A stretch of 64,000 nucleotides of DNA from Gordonia sp. PDNC005 (GCF_016919385.1 NZ_CP070351.1:1426001-1490000); one strand, 5' to 3'. Positions 36,290 through 46,394 are shown, counted from the stretch's first letter. The notes: generated by a model from the sequence alone, not told the origin. Program-made: numbers and translations.

Positions 36290-37396
36290 ATGAAGATCAC
36301 CATCACCACTCGTATCCAGGGCTCAACCACCGTCGCCGACCCCGATCCGCTTCTCGCTGCCATTCCGGCGCTGTTCGGGTTCGTGCCGGAACGGTCCATC
36401 GTCCTGATGTGCTTCGACGCTCAATCACAGGTCACCGCTACGATGCGGCACGATCTGTTGTGGACTCGCGGCGGACGACCGCCCGCGGCCCTCAAGAAGG
36501 TGTTCGCCCAGCTCGCCGATCTCGGTGCTGACTACGGCACGGCGAATGTCATCGCGGTCGCAGTCGACGACCGCTTCCCGCCAGACCATCCGGCGTTCAC
36601 ACACCTGTTCCGCGAACTGCACCGCGCGCTCCGGCCCGCCGGGGGAGTGACGGCTGCTTTCGCCGTCGGGGACATGTCAGAAGGGGCGGCGTGGCGAACA
36701 GTGTGGCGGTCGGCGGCACCGTTCGCGATGTTTCCGATCGACATCGCCGAGTAGGGTGTGCTCAGTGACCCTCAGTGCTCACCGGTGGCGTTGGCGAAGG
36801 CAGTAGAGCACGGACGCGGCATCCTTCGTCGTCGCTCGGAGATGACCGACCTTCTCGCGTCGGCGCCGCATTGTGACGACTCGGACACTTGTCGTGCGGG
36901 CGCTCCGATCCCGGCTCACGGTCCGTCGACCAGCACCGACGCAGATCGGCTCGCGCTCGTGTACGCGACCGTCCTGGCTCGCTCGGCGGGTCGCTGCGAA
37001 ACCATGCCGTGCGCCCGGGTGGACGCGTTGGCCGATGCGTTGAGCTCGGTCCACGTTCGAGACGCACTCCTCGGCCTGTGCCTCACGGTCCACCGCGAAG
37101 CGGCTGAAGAAATGTGGCTCGACCTCACGAGACGACTCTCCGGGACGCCGCGCGCGGCCGCCGCCACCCTCCTCGGATACCTGCACTACATGGAGGGATC
37201 GGGGGCCATGGCGTCCGTCGCGTTCGAGGCGGCGCATGCGGCGGATCCGTCGTACGCACTCGCCAACCTGCTCGACACGGCACTTCTCAACGGGATGCGT
37301 CCACGGGACCTCGACGGGCTCGCCGACCTGTCGTTCGATCTCGCACGCCGCCTCGGGGTTCAGATCCCGCCCGCGACCTACAGTGCCGCAGGATGA
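36290..37396 (+). pseudogene. DUF4192 gene interrupted by an in-frame TAG
   Basis: The first part (36290-36754, 154 residues) has the DUF4192 signature LLAAIPALFGFVPERSIVLM. The second part (36758-37396, from a GTG) continues the family with DPQCSPVALAKAVEHGRGI and an AALLGYLHYMEG-like C-terminal domain. Both are in the same frame, separated only by TAG 36752-36754. A single DUF4192 protein is usually about 360 residues, and the combined frame is 369 codons. The amber is either a lesion, a sequencing error, or a split that reinitiates at GTG 36758. Mycobacteria have a homologue in this position beside ideR. Function unknown. Confidence 0.75.
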
Positions 37397-37416
37397 CGGT
37401 CAGGCGGGGACGACGG

Positions 37417-38109
37417 TCAGGCGGGGACGACGAAAATCGCGTGCGCCATCTCCGACGACAGCGTGAGGCCCTCGTGGCCGGGCGTGCTGATGATGACGGC
37501 TCGCGGTCCGACAGTTGCACTCACGCGAGCATTCGGGACCACACCGGCCTCGCGAAGGTCGGCGATCAACTCGGGATCGGCCTGCGCGTGCTCGGACATC
37601 CGTCGCACGATCACCGCGGACTCGCCCTCAGGCAGGTCGACGAGGCGGACCACTGTGTCGCCCGAATCCGGTGTCGGCTGCACGCCGAGCTCTTCGAGGC
37701 CGGGAATCGGGTTGCCGTAGGGCGATGTGGTCGGGTTGTCCAGGACGGCCAGGAGGCGTCGCTCGACGTTCTCGCTCATCACATGCTCCCAGCGGCATGC
37801 CTCGTCGTGGACCTCTTCCCACGGCATGCCGATGACGTCGACGAGCAGACGCTCGGCGAGGCGATGCTTGCGCATCACTGAGACGGCGAGGGAACGGCCT
37901 GCCGGAGTCAGTTCGAGGTGGCGATCGCCGGCGACTCGCACCAGCCCGTCGCGTTCCATGCGCGCAACAGTCTGCGACACGGTCGGGCCGCTCTGCTCCA
38001 AACGTTCTGCGATGCGTGCGCGGAGGGGGACGATTCCCTCCTCTTCGAGGTCGTAGATCGTCCGCAGGTACATCTCGGTGGTGTCGACAAGATCGTTCAC
38101 GGCAGCCAT
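37417..38109 (-). CDS. ideR: Iron-dependent repressor IdeR (DtxR family)
   Basis: Represses siderophore genes and activates iron-storage genes when bound to Fe(II). The 230-residue protein aligns with M. tuberculosis IdeR with a +3 offset. The winged helix NDLVDTTEMYLRTIYDLEEEG contains the metal ligand M13. H82, E86 and H101 form the ancillary site, and C105, E108 and H109 the primary site. A C-terminal SH3-like domain is present (about residues 150-230). AAAGGA lies just upstream of the ATG. Confidence 0.97.
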   Translation of the reverse strand: MAAVNDLVDTTEMYLRTIYDLEEEGIVPLRARIAERLEQSGPTVSQTVARMERDGLVRVAGDRHLELTPAGRSLAVSVMRKHRLAERLLVDVIGMPWEEVHDEACRWEHVMSENVERRLLAVLDNPTTSPYGNPIPGLEELGVQPTPDSGDTVVRLVDLPEGESAVIVRRMSEHAQADPELIADLREAGVVPNARVSATVGPRAVIISTPGHEGLTLSSEMAHAIFVVPA

Positions 38110-38218
38110 GGTCCTTTCGCTGAACTCTCAGGTTACCCAAAGTGATCGGGCTGCGTTGACTACCGGTCGGGTCACTCGATTCGGCGAGTGTCGGCCACAT
38201 GCGTGCGGGGACAACCTA

Positions 38219-38224
38219 TAGCGT
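38219..38224 (+). promoter_or_regulatory. -10 element of acuC (leaderless)
   Basis: TAGCGT ends 7 nt before GTG 38232. That supports this GTG rather than the upstream ATG 38199, which would sit before the promoter element. Confidence 0.5.
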
Positions 38225-38231
38225 GGTCGGG

Positions 38232-39476
38232 GTGAATGCCGCGATCATCTGGAGTGATCATTTCCTCGACTACAAGTGGGCGTACACCCACCCGATGAGC
38301 CCGATCCGGCTCGCGTTGACGATGTCGCTGTCGCGGAGCCTCGGCCTGCTCGACGACGTCGATCCCGCCGAACCGCTCCCGGTCGACGACACGATCCTCT
38401 CGACCGTCCACACGCAGTCGTACATCGACGCGGTGCGTGCCGTCGGGTCGGGGGCCACCGCGTCCAACAATGCGCTGTTGCAGCGACTCTTCGGGCTGGG
38501 CAACGACGACAACCCGGTGTTCGAATCGATGCACGAGGCAGGATCGATGCTGGTCGGTGGCACTCTCGCCGCAGCGCAAGCGATCACCTCGGGGGCGGTG
38601 ACTCGTGCGGTGAACATCGGAGGCGGCATGCATCACGCCATGCCGGGTCACGCGGCGGGCTTCTGCATCTACAACGACTGCTCGATCGCCATCGAGTGGC
38701 TGCTGGCGCAGGGATACGACCGGATCGCGTACGTCGACATCGACGCCCATCACGGCGACGGCGTCCAGCACCAGTTCTACAGCGACCCGCGCGTCATGAC
38801 CGTTTCCGTCCACCAGCACCCGGCGACGCTCTGGCCGGGCACCGGATGGACCACCGAGATCGGCGACGGACACGCGGAGGGCGCATCGGTGAACCTCGGC
38901 CTCATGCCCGGCGTCACCGACCGGTTGTGGCTTCGGGCGTTCCACGCCGTCGTCCCGGCGATGATCGCGTCGTTCAAGCCGCAGATCATCGTCACACAGG
39001 CGGGTGTGGACTCTCACGTCGCTGACCCGCTCACCGATCTGGCTCTCACCGTCGACGGCCAGGCATCTGCCATGCGTGCCCTGCGAGACCTCGCGGACAA
39101 GTACTGCGACGGGCGATGGCTCGCCGTCGGCGGCGGCGGATACGGCGTGATCAACGTGGTGCCGCGCGCCTGGACACATCTGATCGGCATGGCGCTCGGC
39201 CGTGACGTCGACCCGACGACGCCGATCGGCGCCGAGTGGCTCGCCGAGGCCGCCGCGGCCGAGCAGGCCGTCCACCCCGACTATTCGCGTCCGCCCGAGT
39301 CGACGATGGGCGACGGCGGCGACCTCGCCTACGTGCCGTGGGACGGCGACACCGGCGCGCCACCTCCGGACGGCATCTCCGAGAACGCCCAACGACAGAC
39401 CGACAAGGCGATCCTCGCCACCCGCCGCGCCGTGTTTCCGCTGCACGGCCTCGACCCGGAGGACCCCCGTGACTGA
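38232..39476 (+). CDS. acuC: Acetoin utilisation / histone-deacetylase-family protein AcuC
   Basis: A zinc-dependent class I deacetylase-fold enzyme, 414 residues. The catalytic His pair is H134-H135 (GGMHHAMPG). Zinc ligands are D171 and H173 (DIDAHHGDG) plus the Asp of QAGVDSHVADP. The Tyr-containing loop is GGGGYGV. In bacteria AcuC removes acetyl groups from lysines, including acetyl-CoA synthetase. It overlaps the downstream GNAT/ligase-fusion gene by 8 nt, so both halves of a lysine acetylation cycle would be made together. Confidence 0.93.
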   Translation: MNAAIIWSDHFLDYKWAYTHPMSPIRLALTMSLSRSLGLLDDVDPAEPLPVDDTILSTVHTQSYIDAVRAVGSGATASNNALLQRLFGLGNDDNPVFESMHEAGSMLVGGTLAAAQAITSGAVTRAVNIGGGMHHAMPGHAAGFCIYNDCSIAIEWLLAQGYDRIAYVDIDAHHGDGVQHQFYSDPRVMTVSVHQHPATLWPGTGWTTEIGDGHAEGASVNLGLMPGVTDRLWLRAFHAVVPAMIASFKPQIIVTQAGVDSHVADPLTDLALTVDGQASAMRALRDLADKYCDGRWLAVGGGGYGVINVVPRAWTHLIGMALGRDVDPTTPIGAEWLAEAAAAEQAVHPDYSRPPESTMGDGGDLAYVPWDGDTGAPPPDGISENAQRQTDKAILATRRAVFPLHGLDPEDPRD

Positions 39477-42234
39477 CACCGAATACCCCCGCCACTGGGT
39501 CGCCGACGTACTGGCCTCGGACGGCGGCGTCGTTCACCTCCGACCGATCGTCCCCGCCGACGCCGACGCCCTCGTCGAGTTTCACAACGGGTTGAGTGAG
39601 CGCACGCGGTACCTCCGCTACTTCGGACCCACCCCGACGTTGCCGCCACGCGAGGTGGTCCGCATGACCACCGTCGACTACAAGAACCGCGCCGCCTTCC
39701 TGGCCCTCCTCGGTGACGAGATCATCGCGATGGGTGTCTACGAAGGACTGGCGGCCGACGGCAAACCGGAATCCGCCGAAGTCGCGTTCGTCGTGGCGGA
39801 CCATCATCAGGGGCGTGGCCTCGGGCCGATCCTGCTCGAGCATCTCGCCGGCGCAGCAGCCGAACACGGATTCACTCGCTTCGAGGCTGAAGTGCTCTCG
39901 GAGAACCCGAACATGGTCGCGGTGTTCCGCGACGCCGGATACCAGGTGAGCCGTGCATTCGACGGAAGCACGGTGCACGTTGAGTTCCTGATCGACCCGA
40001 GCGAAGCTCTCACATCGGTGCGCAACGCTCGGGAACGCGCGTCGGAGGCGCGGAGCATCGCCAATCTCCTTCATCCGCAGTCCATCGCGGTGATCGGCGC
40101 GTCGACGGACACCAAGAAGGTCGGCAACGTCCTGCTCGCGAACATCATCGCGGGCGGTTTCACCGGGCCCGTGTTCCCGGTGAACGGCCCCGGCGCAACG
40201 GTCGACAAGGAACCCGTGCCGGAGCAGCACGTCTCCAGGTTCGCGGCGCCGACTCATCGCAGGCCGGTCCGCGAACCGCGACCCGCCCCGCCGTCGGTGC
40301 GTGGCATCAGGTCGTACCCTAGTGTCCGCGCCATTCCCGATCCGGTCGACCTCGCCGTGGTCGCCGTCCCCGCCGCGGGCATGGACGACGTGCTCAGCGA
40401 CTGTCTCGCCAAGGGCGTCCGGACGCTGGTCGTGGTGTCGGCGGGATTCGGTGAGAGCGGCGAGGCCGGGCTGGAGTCCGAACGCCGCCTCGCCGAGCGG
40501 GTCCGCGCCCACGGGATGCGGTTGGTGGGGCCGAACGCGCTCGGAGTCATCAACGCGGACCTCGACATCGCGCTCAACGCGACCCTCGCACCCCGCGTCC
40601 CCGGCCCGGGTCGGGTCGGCTTCTTCTGCCAGTCGGGCGCATTGGGCATCGCGATCCTCGACACCGCCGCCCATCGTGGGCTCGGCCTGTCGACGTTCGT
40701 GTCGGCGGGAAACCGTGCCGACGTGTCGGGCAACGACGTGCTGCAATTCTGGGACACCGATGAGCGCACCGACGTTGTGCTGCTCTACCTGGAGAGTTTC
40801 GGAAACCCGCGCAAGTTCAGCCGAATCGCCCGACGTGTGGCGGCGTCGAAGCCGATCGTCGCGATCAAGTCCGGACGCGGCGCGATGACGCAGAGCCGGG
40901 CGGCACGGACCCGTGAAGCCGGTCGCGACGACGCCATCGCACACATGGTGCTCGGCCAGGCCGGGGTGATCCAGGTTGAGACGCTGACCGAGCTGTTCGA
41001 CTGTGGGGCGATCCTCGCCTACCAGCCGCTGCCGGCCGGCCCTCGAACGGCGATCATCGGCAACTCGTCGGTCATCGCGTCCTTGGCCGCGAACACGGCG
41101 CGCGCCTCCGGACTCGACGTCGTGGCCATGGTCGATCTCGGTCCCGCGGTGACGCAGCCGGATCTGTCAGCGGCCGTCGCCGTCGCGATGAACGACACGT
41201 CCGTTGATGCGGTGATCGTGGTGTTCGTGCCGCCGGTCGCGGTCGACGCAGCCGACTACGCACACGGTCTGATGGAGGCGGTGCGGCCCGCGGACGGGGG
41301 AGACGTGCCCGCGAAGCCGGTGGTCACGACCTTCCTCGCGGTGGAGGGTGTGCCGCCGGGGTTATCCCGCTCAGGTCCTGACGGGATGCCCGTGCGCGGT
41401 TCGATCCCGTCGTACTCGACACCGGAACGCGCTGCGAATGCGCTCGCGCACGCGTGGAAGTACTCCGCCTGGAGGTCGCGTCCGCCGTCGCAGGTTCGAA
41501 CGTTCGAGGGTGCTGCGGCCGAGGACGCCCGGTCGTTCGTCCGCGAGGCGATGGCCGACGGCCCGCGCGAGCTCACCCGTGTCGAGTCGGCGCGAGTGCT
41601 CGCCTACTTCGGCATCAACGTGGTGCCGTTCCGCGAGGTCCGCACGATGCAGGAGGCGTCGGCCGCCGCACGTGAGTTCGGCTTCCCGGTCGCAGTGAAG
41701 GCGACGTCGAAGTCCTGGGTCGGCCGAGTGGACCGAGAAGGCGCACGGCTCGACCTGCCCGATGCCACAAGCGTCCTGACCGCGTTCGCCGAGCTGCAGG
41801 CGCTGACCGGTGACACGGTGCTACATGTGCAGAAGATGGCGCCCAAGGGCTTGGGCACGTCGATCTCGGTGACCGACAACGCCTCCTTCGGCCCGCTCCT
41901 CAGTTTCGGGTTGTCGGGTCGCCTGTTCGACGTCCTCGGCGATCGTGGCTACCGGGCCGTGCCGTTGACCGAGGCGGACGCGCGAGAGCTGGTCGTGGAG
42001 CCGCAGGCCGCGATGCTGTTGGAAGGTGGGCCGGTGGACGACGCCGTCGACACCGAGCACCTCGTGGACCTGCTGCTGCGAGTTTCGGCGCTGGTCGACG
42101 CGGTGCCGGAGATCCGCAGTGTGCGATGCGACCCGGTCCTCGCGTCGGCGGACGGCATCGCGGTGTTGGGGGCCTGGATACGCGTCGGCCCGGTGCCCAC
42201 TCTCGCGGACACCGGGCCGAGGCGGCTCGGGTAG
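39469..42234 (+). CDS. GNAT acetyltransferase fused to a CoA-ligase (NDP-forming)-like protein, Pat-type
   Basis: A 921-residue fusion. The N-terminal GNAT domain (residues 1 to about 190) has the acetyl-CoA loop HHQGRGLGPILLEHL. An acyl-CoA synthetase (NDP-forming)-like part follows, with a CoA-binding Rossmann fold (SIAVIGASTDTKKVGNVL), a succinyl-CoA-ligase-like domain, and an ATP-grasp-like C-terminus (ESARVLAYFGINVVP). The segment where active NDP-forming enzymes carry the phosphorylated His (SHTGALAG type) reads RTREAGRDDAIAHMVLG here, so the ligase half is probably regulatory, as in Pat/Pka. The GTG start has GGAGG 5 nt upstream. Confidence 0.85.
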   Translation: MTDTEYPRHWVADVLASDGGVVHLRPIVPADADALVEFHNGLSERTRYLRYFGPTPTLPPREVVRMTTVDYKNRAAFLALLGDEIIAMGVYEGLAADGKPESAEVAFVVADHHQGRGLGPILLEHLAGAAAEHGFTRFEAEVLSENPNMVAVFRDAGYQVSRAFDGSTVHVEFLIDPSEALTSVRNARERASEARSIANLLHPQSIAVIGASTDTKKVGNVLLANIIAGGFTGPVFPVNGPGATVDKEPVPEQHVSRFAAPTHRRPVREPRPAPPSVRGIRSYPSVRAIPDPVDLAVVAVPAAGMDDVLSDCLAKGVRTLVVVSAGFGESGEAGLESERRLAERVRAHGMRLVGPNALGVINADLDIALNATLAPRVPGPGRVGFFCQSGALGIAILDTAAHRGLGLSTFVSAGNRADVSGNDVLQFWDTDERTDVVLLYLESFGNPRKFSRIARRVAASKPIVAIKSGRGAMTQSRAARTREAGRDDAIAHMVLGQAGVIQVETLTELFDCGAILAYQPLPAGPRTAIIGNSSVIASLAANTARASGLDVVAMVDLGPAVTQPDLSAAVAVAMNDTSVDAVIVVFVPPVAVDAADYAHGLMEAVRPADGGDVPAKPVVTTFLAVEGVPPGLSRSGPDGMPVRGSIPSYSTPERAANALAHAWKYSAWRSRPPSQVRTFEGAAAEDARSFVREAMADGPRELTRVESARVLAYFGINVVPFREVRTMQEASAAAREFGFPVAVKATSKSWVGRVDREGARLDLPDATSVLTAFAELQALTGDTVLHVQKMAPKGLGTSISVTDNASFGPLLSFGLSGRLFDVLGDRGYRAVPLTEADARELVVEPQAAMLLEGGPVDDAVDTEHLVDLLLRVSALVDAVPEIRSVRCDPVLASADGIAVLGAWIRVGPVPTLADTGPRRLG

Positions 42235-42253
42235 GAGTACGTACCCGGGCGGA

Positions 42254-43252
<999 letters not shown>

Positions 43253-43293
43253 ACGACCTCCAAGTGTGCGCTGTTCGTGTGCGTTCACGAGGT

Positions 43294-43322
43294 TCAACGT
43301 GTTCGGTCGACGAAAGGTTCCC
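43294..43322 (-). promoter_or_regulatory. Putative SigE/SigH-type promoter of sigB
   Basis: On the minus strand GGGAAC (43322-43317), a 17-nt spacer and CGTTGA (43299-43294) match the GGAAC/CGTT pattern of extracytoplasmic-function sigma promoters. Transcription would begin about 30-40 nt before the sigB ATG. SigE/SigH control of sigB is known in mycobacteria. Confidence 0.65.
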
Positions 43323-43350
43323 GAGGTCCCTGAGAAGTCTCTGAGACCTT

Positions 43351-43890
43351 CTACAGGCCGAAACGTCGACGAACCGCTGCGGTCAATTCGGCCGGTGTCG
43401 GCGTCGCGCCGAACAGATGCGACGCCGCGATTCCCTCACAGAAGACCAGCAGGTCGGCGGCGTCGGCCGCCGGTGTGGGGGAGCCGAGAGAAGCGAACAG
43501 CGCGGTTGCGCCGTCACGGGAGAAGAGACAGTGCGCGAGGTCGTTCCGAAGCTCGTGGTCGTGTGAGGTGTCGGAGGCCAATGCGAATCTCGCGCGCACG
43601 TCGCGACTCCGATCGGTCACGAGGGTGTGCAGGTAGGCGCCGACGGCCTCGGCGGGATAGGCCGGGGCGAGGGCGGCGAACGCGGCGCGGGACTGATCGG
43701 TGAGACGCCGAACGGCGCCGTCGAGGAGTGCTCGACGGGTGCGGAAGTAGTACGAGGTCGACCCGGTGGGCAGTTCGAGGAGCCGATCGACGCCGCTGTG
43801 GGTCACCGCGCGGTTGCCGCCGTCAGCGGCCAGTTCGAGGGCGGCGTCGCATATTGCGTCGCGCCGAGTGAGGTCGGGCACGTCTGCCAT
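43351..43890 (-). CDS. TetR-family regulator
   Basis: A 179-residue TetR protein. The helix-turn-helix is [46 protein letters not shown]. The ligand-binding half is Ala-rich and unassigned. It is divergent from zapE. The perfect palindrome at 43897-43918 lies between them and is the obvious operator, so it probably represses itself and zapE. ATG 43890 is supported by the TAGAGT -10 on the minus strand (43904-43899), 8 nt upstream. Confidence 0.9.
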   Translation of the reverse strand: MADVPDLTRRDAICDAALELAADGGNRAVTHSGVDRLLELPTGSTSYYFRTRRALLDGAVRRLTDQSRAAFAALAPAYPAEAVGAYLHTLVTDRSRDVRARFALASDTSHDHELRNDLAHCLFSRDGATALFASLGSPTPAADAADLLVFCEGIAASHLFGATPTPAELTAAVRRRFGL

Positions 43891-43896
43891 CCAACC

Positions 43897-43918
43897 AGAC
43901 TCTATGAACGTAGAGTCT
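43897..43918. promoter_or_regulatory. TetR operator palindrome that holds both divergent -10 elements
   Basis: Arms AGACTCTA (43897-43904) and TAGAGTCT (43911-43918) are perfect inverted repeats across a 6-nt spacer. TAGAGT in the right arm (43911-43916) is the zapE -10, 7 nt before its ATG. The mirror TAGAGT on the minus strand (43904-43899) is the TetR -10, 8 nt before its ATG. A bound repressor would cover both promoters. Confidence 0.7.
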
Positions 43919-43923
43919 CGGCC

Positions 43924-44931
43924 ATGAACGGATTCACCATCGCGAGATCGCGACTGCGGCGGCGGGCGCGCACGACGGTGATGTCCGCAGACACGATCGT
44001 CGACGGGATCACACGGGAGGCGTCGCGTGCCGGAATGAGACTGACCGACGCTCAGTCCGCCGCGGCGGAGGCGCTGGCCGGCGACGCGCATCTGTATCTG
44101 TGCGGACCGCCCGGTCGGGGGAAGACGCAGGTCGTCGACTGGTTCATCTGCGTCGTCTCCGCCACCGGGACGACCGTGCGTCGCCGTCACGTCCACGAGT
44201 TCTTCGCCGATATCCATGCGGCGATCGACAGGAACGGCGGATGGCGTGGCGGACTGGACGACGTGCTACGCGGGGTGGACGTGCTGTGCCTCGACGAGTT
44301 CGCCGTGCACGATCCGGCAGACGGCGTGTTCCTGGATCGGATTCTGCGGGCTCTGACGTCACGCGAGATCAGAGTGATCGTCACGTCCAACCGAACTCCG
44401 GCAGAGCAGATGCCGAACCCGCTCTTTCACGTCGGCTTCGAGCCGACGGTCGCGTTCATCGACGAGGTGTTCACGATGGTCGACGTCGGTGGAACACGTG
44501 ACCTGCGGGCAGGTGGCGGCACGTCGGGATTCCGCGGCGGCCAGTGGATCGTCGGGGCGGCGCCTGGGCCGCCACCGGTCGGCACGTGGAGTGCGCCCGC
44601 GAGAGCTGTTCGCCTGTCGGGCACTGACGGCCGGACTGCCTGGATGGATTTCGCAGCTCTGTGCGAGGCGCCGACCGCTGCTGCGGACTACCTGCAGCTC
44701 GCCGAACGGTTCGATCACTGGGTGATCGTCGGAGTCGACATCCCGGACGGCGTCGACCCCCTTGCACGATGGGCGACGGTCCTCGACGTCGCACACGACT
44801 CGGACGTCCGGGTCGACGTGTGGGCGTCCTGCGAGCGCGACGACCTGGCATCGGCGTTGACTCGCACGCTTCCCGACGCCGCACGGACCGTCAGCCGGAT
44901 GACCGCCTGGCGGGTCAGTCGAGGGTCGTGA
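43924..44931 (+). CDS. zapE: Cell division protein ZapE (AFG1-like ATPase)
   Basis: An AAA-type ATPase of 335 residues. Walker A GPPGRGKT is at residues 61-68 and Walker B is LCLDEFAVHD. The FHVGFEPTVAFIDEVF stretch and the C-terminal region fit the AFG1/ZapE family, which modulates Z rings in E. coli. The start has no ribosome site but sits 7 nt after TAGAGT. Overlap with convergent map is 17 nt. The gene probably answers to the neighbouring TetR regulator. Confidence 0.85.
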   Translation: MNGFTIARSRLRRRARTTVMSADTIVDGITREASRAGMRLTDAQSAAAEALAGDAHLYLCGPPGRGKTQVVDWFICVVSATGTTVRRRHVHEFFADIHAAIDRNGGWRGGLDDVLRGVDVLCLDEFAVHDPADGVFLDRILRALTSREIRVIVTSNRTPAEQMPNPLFHVGFEPTVAFIDEVFTMVDVGGTRDLRAGGGTSGFRGGQWIVGAAPGPPPVGTWSAPARAVRLSGTDGRTAWMDFAALCEAPTAAADYLQLAERFDHWVIVGVDIPDGVDPLARWATVLDVAHDSDVRVDVWASCERDDLASALTRTLPDAARTVSRMTAWRVSRGS

Positions 44932-45691
44932 GGATCCGTGGGCCGTCGTCGGTGACCGCGACCGTGTGCTCGGAGTGCGCCGTCATCGACCCGTCGGCCG
45001 ACCGCAGGGTCCAGCCGTCCGGATCGGCGACGAGCCGTTCGGTTCCGATCGCCCACCACGGCTCGAGCGCAAGCGTCGCTCCGGGACGGAGGAGCGGGCC
45101 TTTGCCGCGACGGCCGAGGTTGGGGACGTGCGGATCCTCGTGCATCGTCCGACCGAGACCGTGTCCGCCGAACTGGGTGTTCACTCGGTATCCCTCGGCG
45201 TCGGCGACCTCGCCGATCGCGCAGGACACGTCACCGAGTCGGTGGCCCGGAACCATCTCGGCGATCGCTGCCGCGAGCGCTCGTTCGGTCGATGCGATGA
45301 GCCGGGCGTCGGGGTGTGTCGGATCGTCCTCTACGCCCACGCGTACCGTGCGGGCGGCGTCGGCCACCCACCCGTCGATCGAGACCGCGAAGTCGAGAGT
45401 CAACACGTCGCCGGGGGCGAGCACGTGGTCGCGGGGCAGGCCGTGCAGGACTGCGTCGTTGACCGACAGGCAGATCACGTTGCCGAACGGGCCGCTCCCG
45501 AACGACGGCGCGTAGTCCCAGTAGCAGCTGACGGCTCCGCGGTCGGCGACCATCTTTCGTGCGCGCTGCTCAAGGTCGAGCAAGTTGACGCCCGGTTCGG
45601 CTCGGCGTGCTAGATCGTCGAGGACCTGGGCCACGAAGCGGCCGGTCGTGGCCATCTTCTCGACTTCGGCTGGAGTCTTGAGTTCGATCAT
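44915..45691 (-). CDS. map: Methionine aminopeptidase, type I
   Basis: Removes the initiator methionine from nascent proteins. The 258-residue enzyme has the metal ligands in order: Asp (LTLDFAVSIDGWVADAARTV, two Asp residues), His (FGGHGLGRTMHEDP), Glu (LALEPWW) and Glu (AHSEHTV). It lacks the N-terminal zinc-finger/linker extension found in MapB-like forms. The ATG overlaps the DUF3099 gene stop (ATGA at 45688-45691), so they are coupled. Confidence 0.95.
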   Translation of the reverse strand: MIELKTPAEVEKMATTGRFVAQVLDDLARRAEPGVNLLDLEQRARKMVADRGAVSCYWDYAPSFGSGPFGNVICLSVNDAVLHGLPRDHVLAPGDVLTLDFAVSIDGWVADAARTVRVGVEDDPTHPDARLIASTERALAAAIAEMVPGHRLGDVSCAIGEVADAEGYRVNTQFGGHGLGRTMHEDPHVPNLGRRGKGPLLRPGATLALEPWWAIGTERLVADPDGWTLRSADGSMTAHSEHTVAVTDDGPRILTTLD

Positions 45692-46128
45692 CGTGCTGAG
45701 TCCTGTCCGTCTGCTGTGTTCCCGCCTGCTGTGTCCCCGGACTGATCCGGAGCCTCGATCTCGGCGTCGATCACCGGGTGATCGTCGTCGGTGAAACGGT
45801 CGCGGGACGGTTCGGCGGCCAACTCGGCCTGCCCGACGGTGTACCCGCCGCCGTAGTGGTATGTCGGAACCTCGCCGCGTTTGCGGGGTTCGCGGTCGTT
45901 GGCCCGCAGAACGGCGATCCAGGGGATCGGAATCGACACGACGATGATGGCCAACGCGATCCACCCGTTCTGCGTCATCGAGTACACGATCGCAGCGATG
46001 ATCAGCGCGGGAACACGGATCGACATCATGATGAGGTAACGCCGTTTGCGGGCCCGGTACACCGCCTCGAGGTCATCGTCGGCGCCGGTGATCAAGAATG
46101 TCGTGGGGTCGGATTCGTCGCGCGCCAT
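45688..46128 (-). CDS. DUF3099 membrane protein
   Basis: A 146-residue protein with a conserved N-terminus (DPTTFLITGADDDLEAVYRARKRRYL), two hydrophobic segments (about residues 33-50 and 55-74), and an acidic C-terminal tail. This is the DUF3099 pattern widespread in actinobacteria. It is coupled to map. The ATG at 46128 has AAGGAT 8 nt upstream. Function unknown. Confidence 0.85.
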   Translation of the reverse strand: MARDESDPTTFLITGADDDLEAVYRARKRRYLIMMSIRVPALIIAAIVYSMTQNGWIALAIIVVSIPIPWIAVLRANDREPRKRGEVPTYHYGGGYTVGQAELAAEPSRDRFTDDDHPVIDAEIEAPDQSGDTAGGNTADGQDSAR

Positions 46129-46163
46129 ACCCCGATCCTTCCACAGTGCGTAACAATGGCTGT

Positions 46164-46394
46164 ATGGCAACGCAGACGATTGAACGGCCCGATATCGATG
46201 AACGGACCGAGCAGGACGACGACACTCCCAAGGTCTTCCACTACGTGAAGAAGGACAAGATGGCCGAGAGCGCCGTCATGGGCACTCACGTCGTTGCCCT
46301 GTGCGGTGAGACCTTTCCGGTGACGAAGGCGGCCAAGCCCGGCTCGCCGGTGTGTGAGAAGTGCAAGAAGGTCTACGAGAAGATGAAGAAGTAA
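46164..46394 (+). CDS. DUF3039 small protein
   Basis: A 76-residue basic/acidic protein. The core KVFHYVKKDKMAESAVMGTHVVALCGETFPVTKAAKPGSPVCEKCKKVYEKM contains three cysteines that form a zinc-ribbon-like set (ALCGE and VCEKC). It is a conserved actinobacterial family, DUF3039. The ATG is chosen at 46164, 6 nt after AACAAT, which could be a -10. Function unknown. Confidence 0.85.
   Translation: MATQTIERPDIDERTEQDDDTPKVFHYVKKDKMAESAVMGTHVVALCGETFPVTKAAKPGSPVCEKCKKVYEKMKK

Noticed and set aside
36752..36754. Programmed recoding (selenocysteine or pyrrolysine) at the DUF4192 stop.
   Set aside because: The codon is TAG, and no SECIS- or PYLIS-like element or associated recoding genes are seen here. 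A lesion, error or reinitiation is simpler.
39151..40944. A 597-codon open frame on the minus strand.
   Set aside because: It is antisense to acuC and the GNAT fusion gene, both with conserved motifs in the right order.
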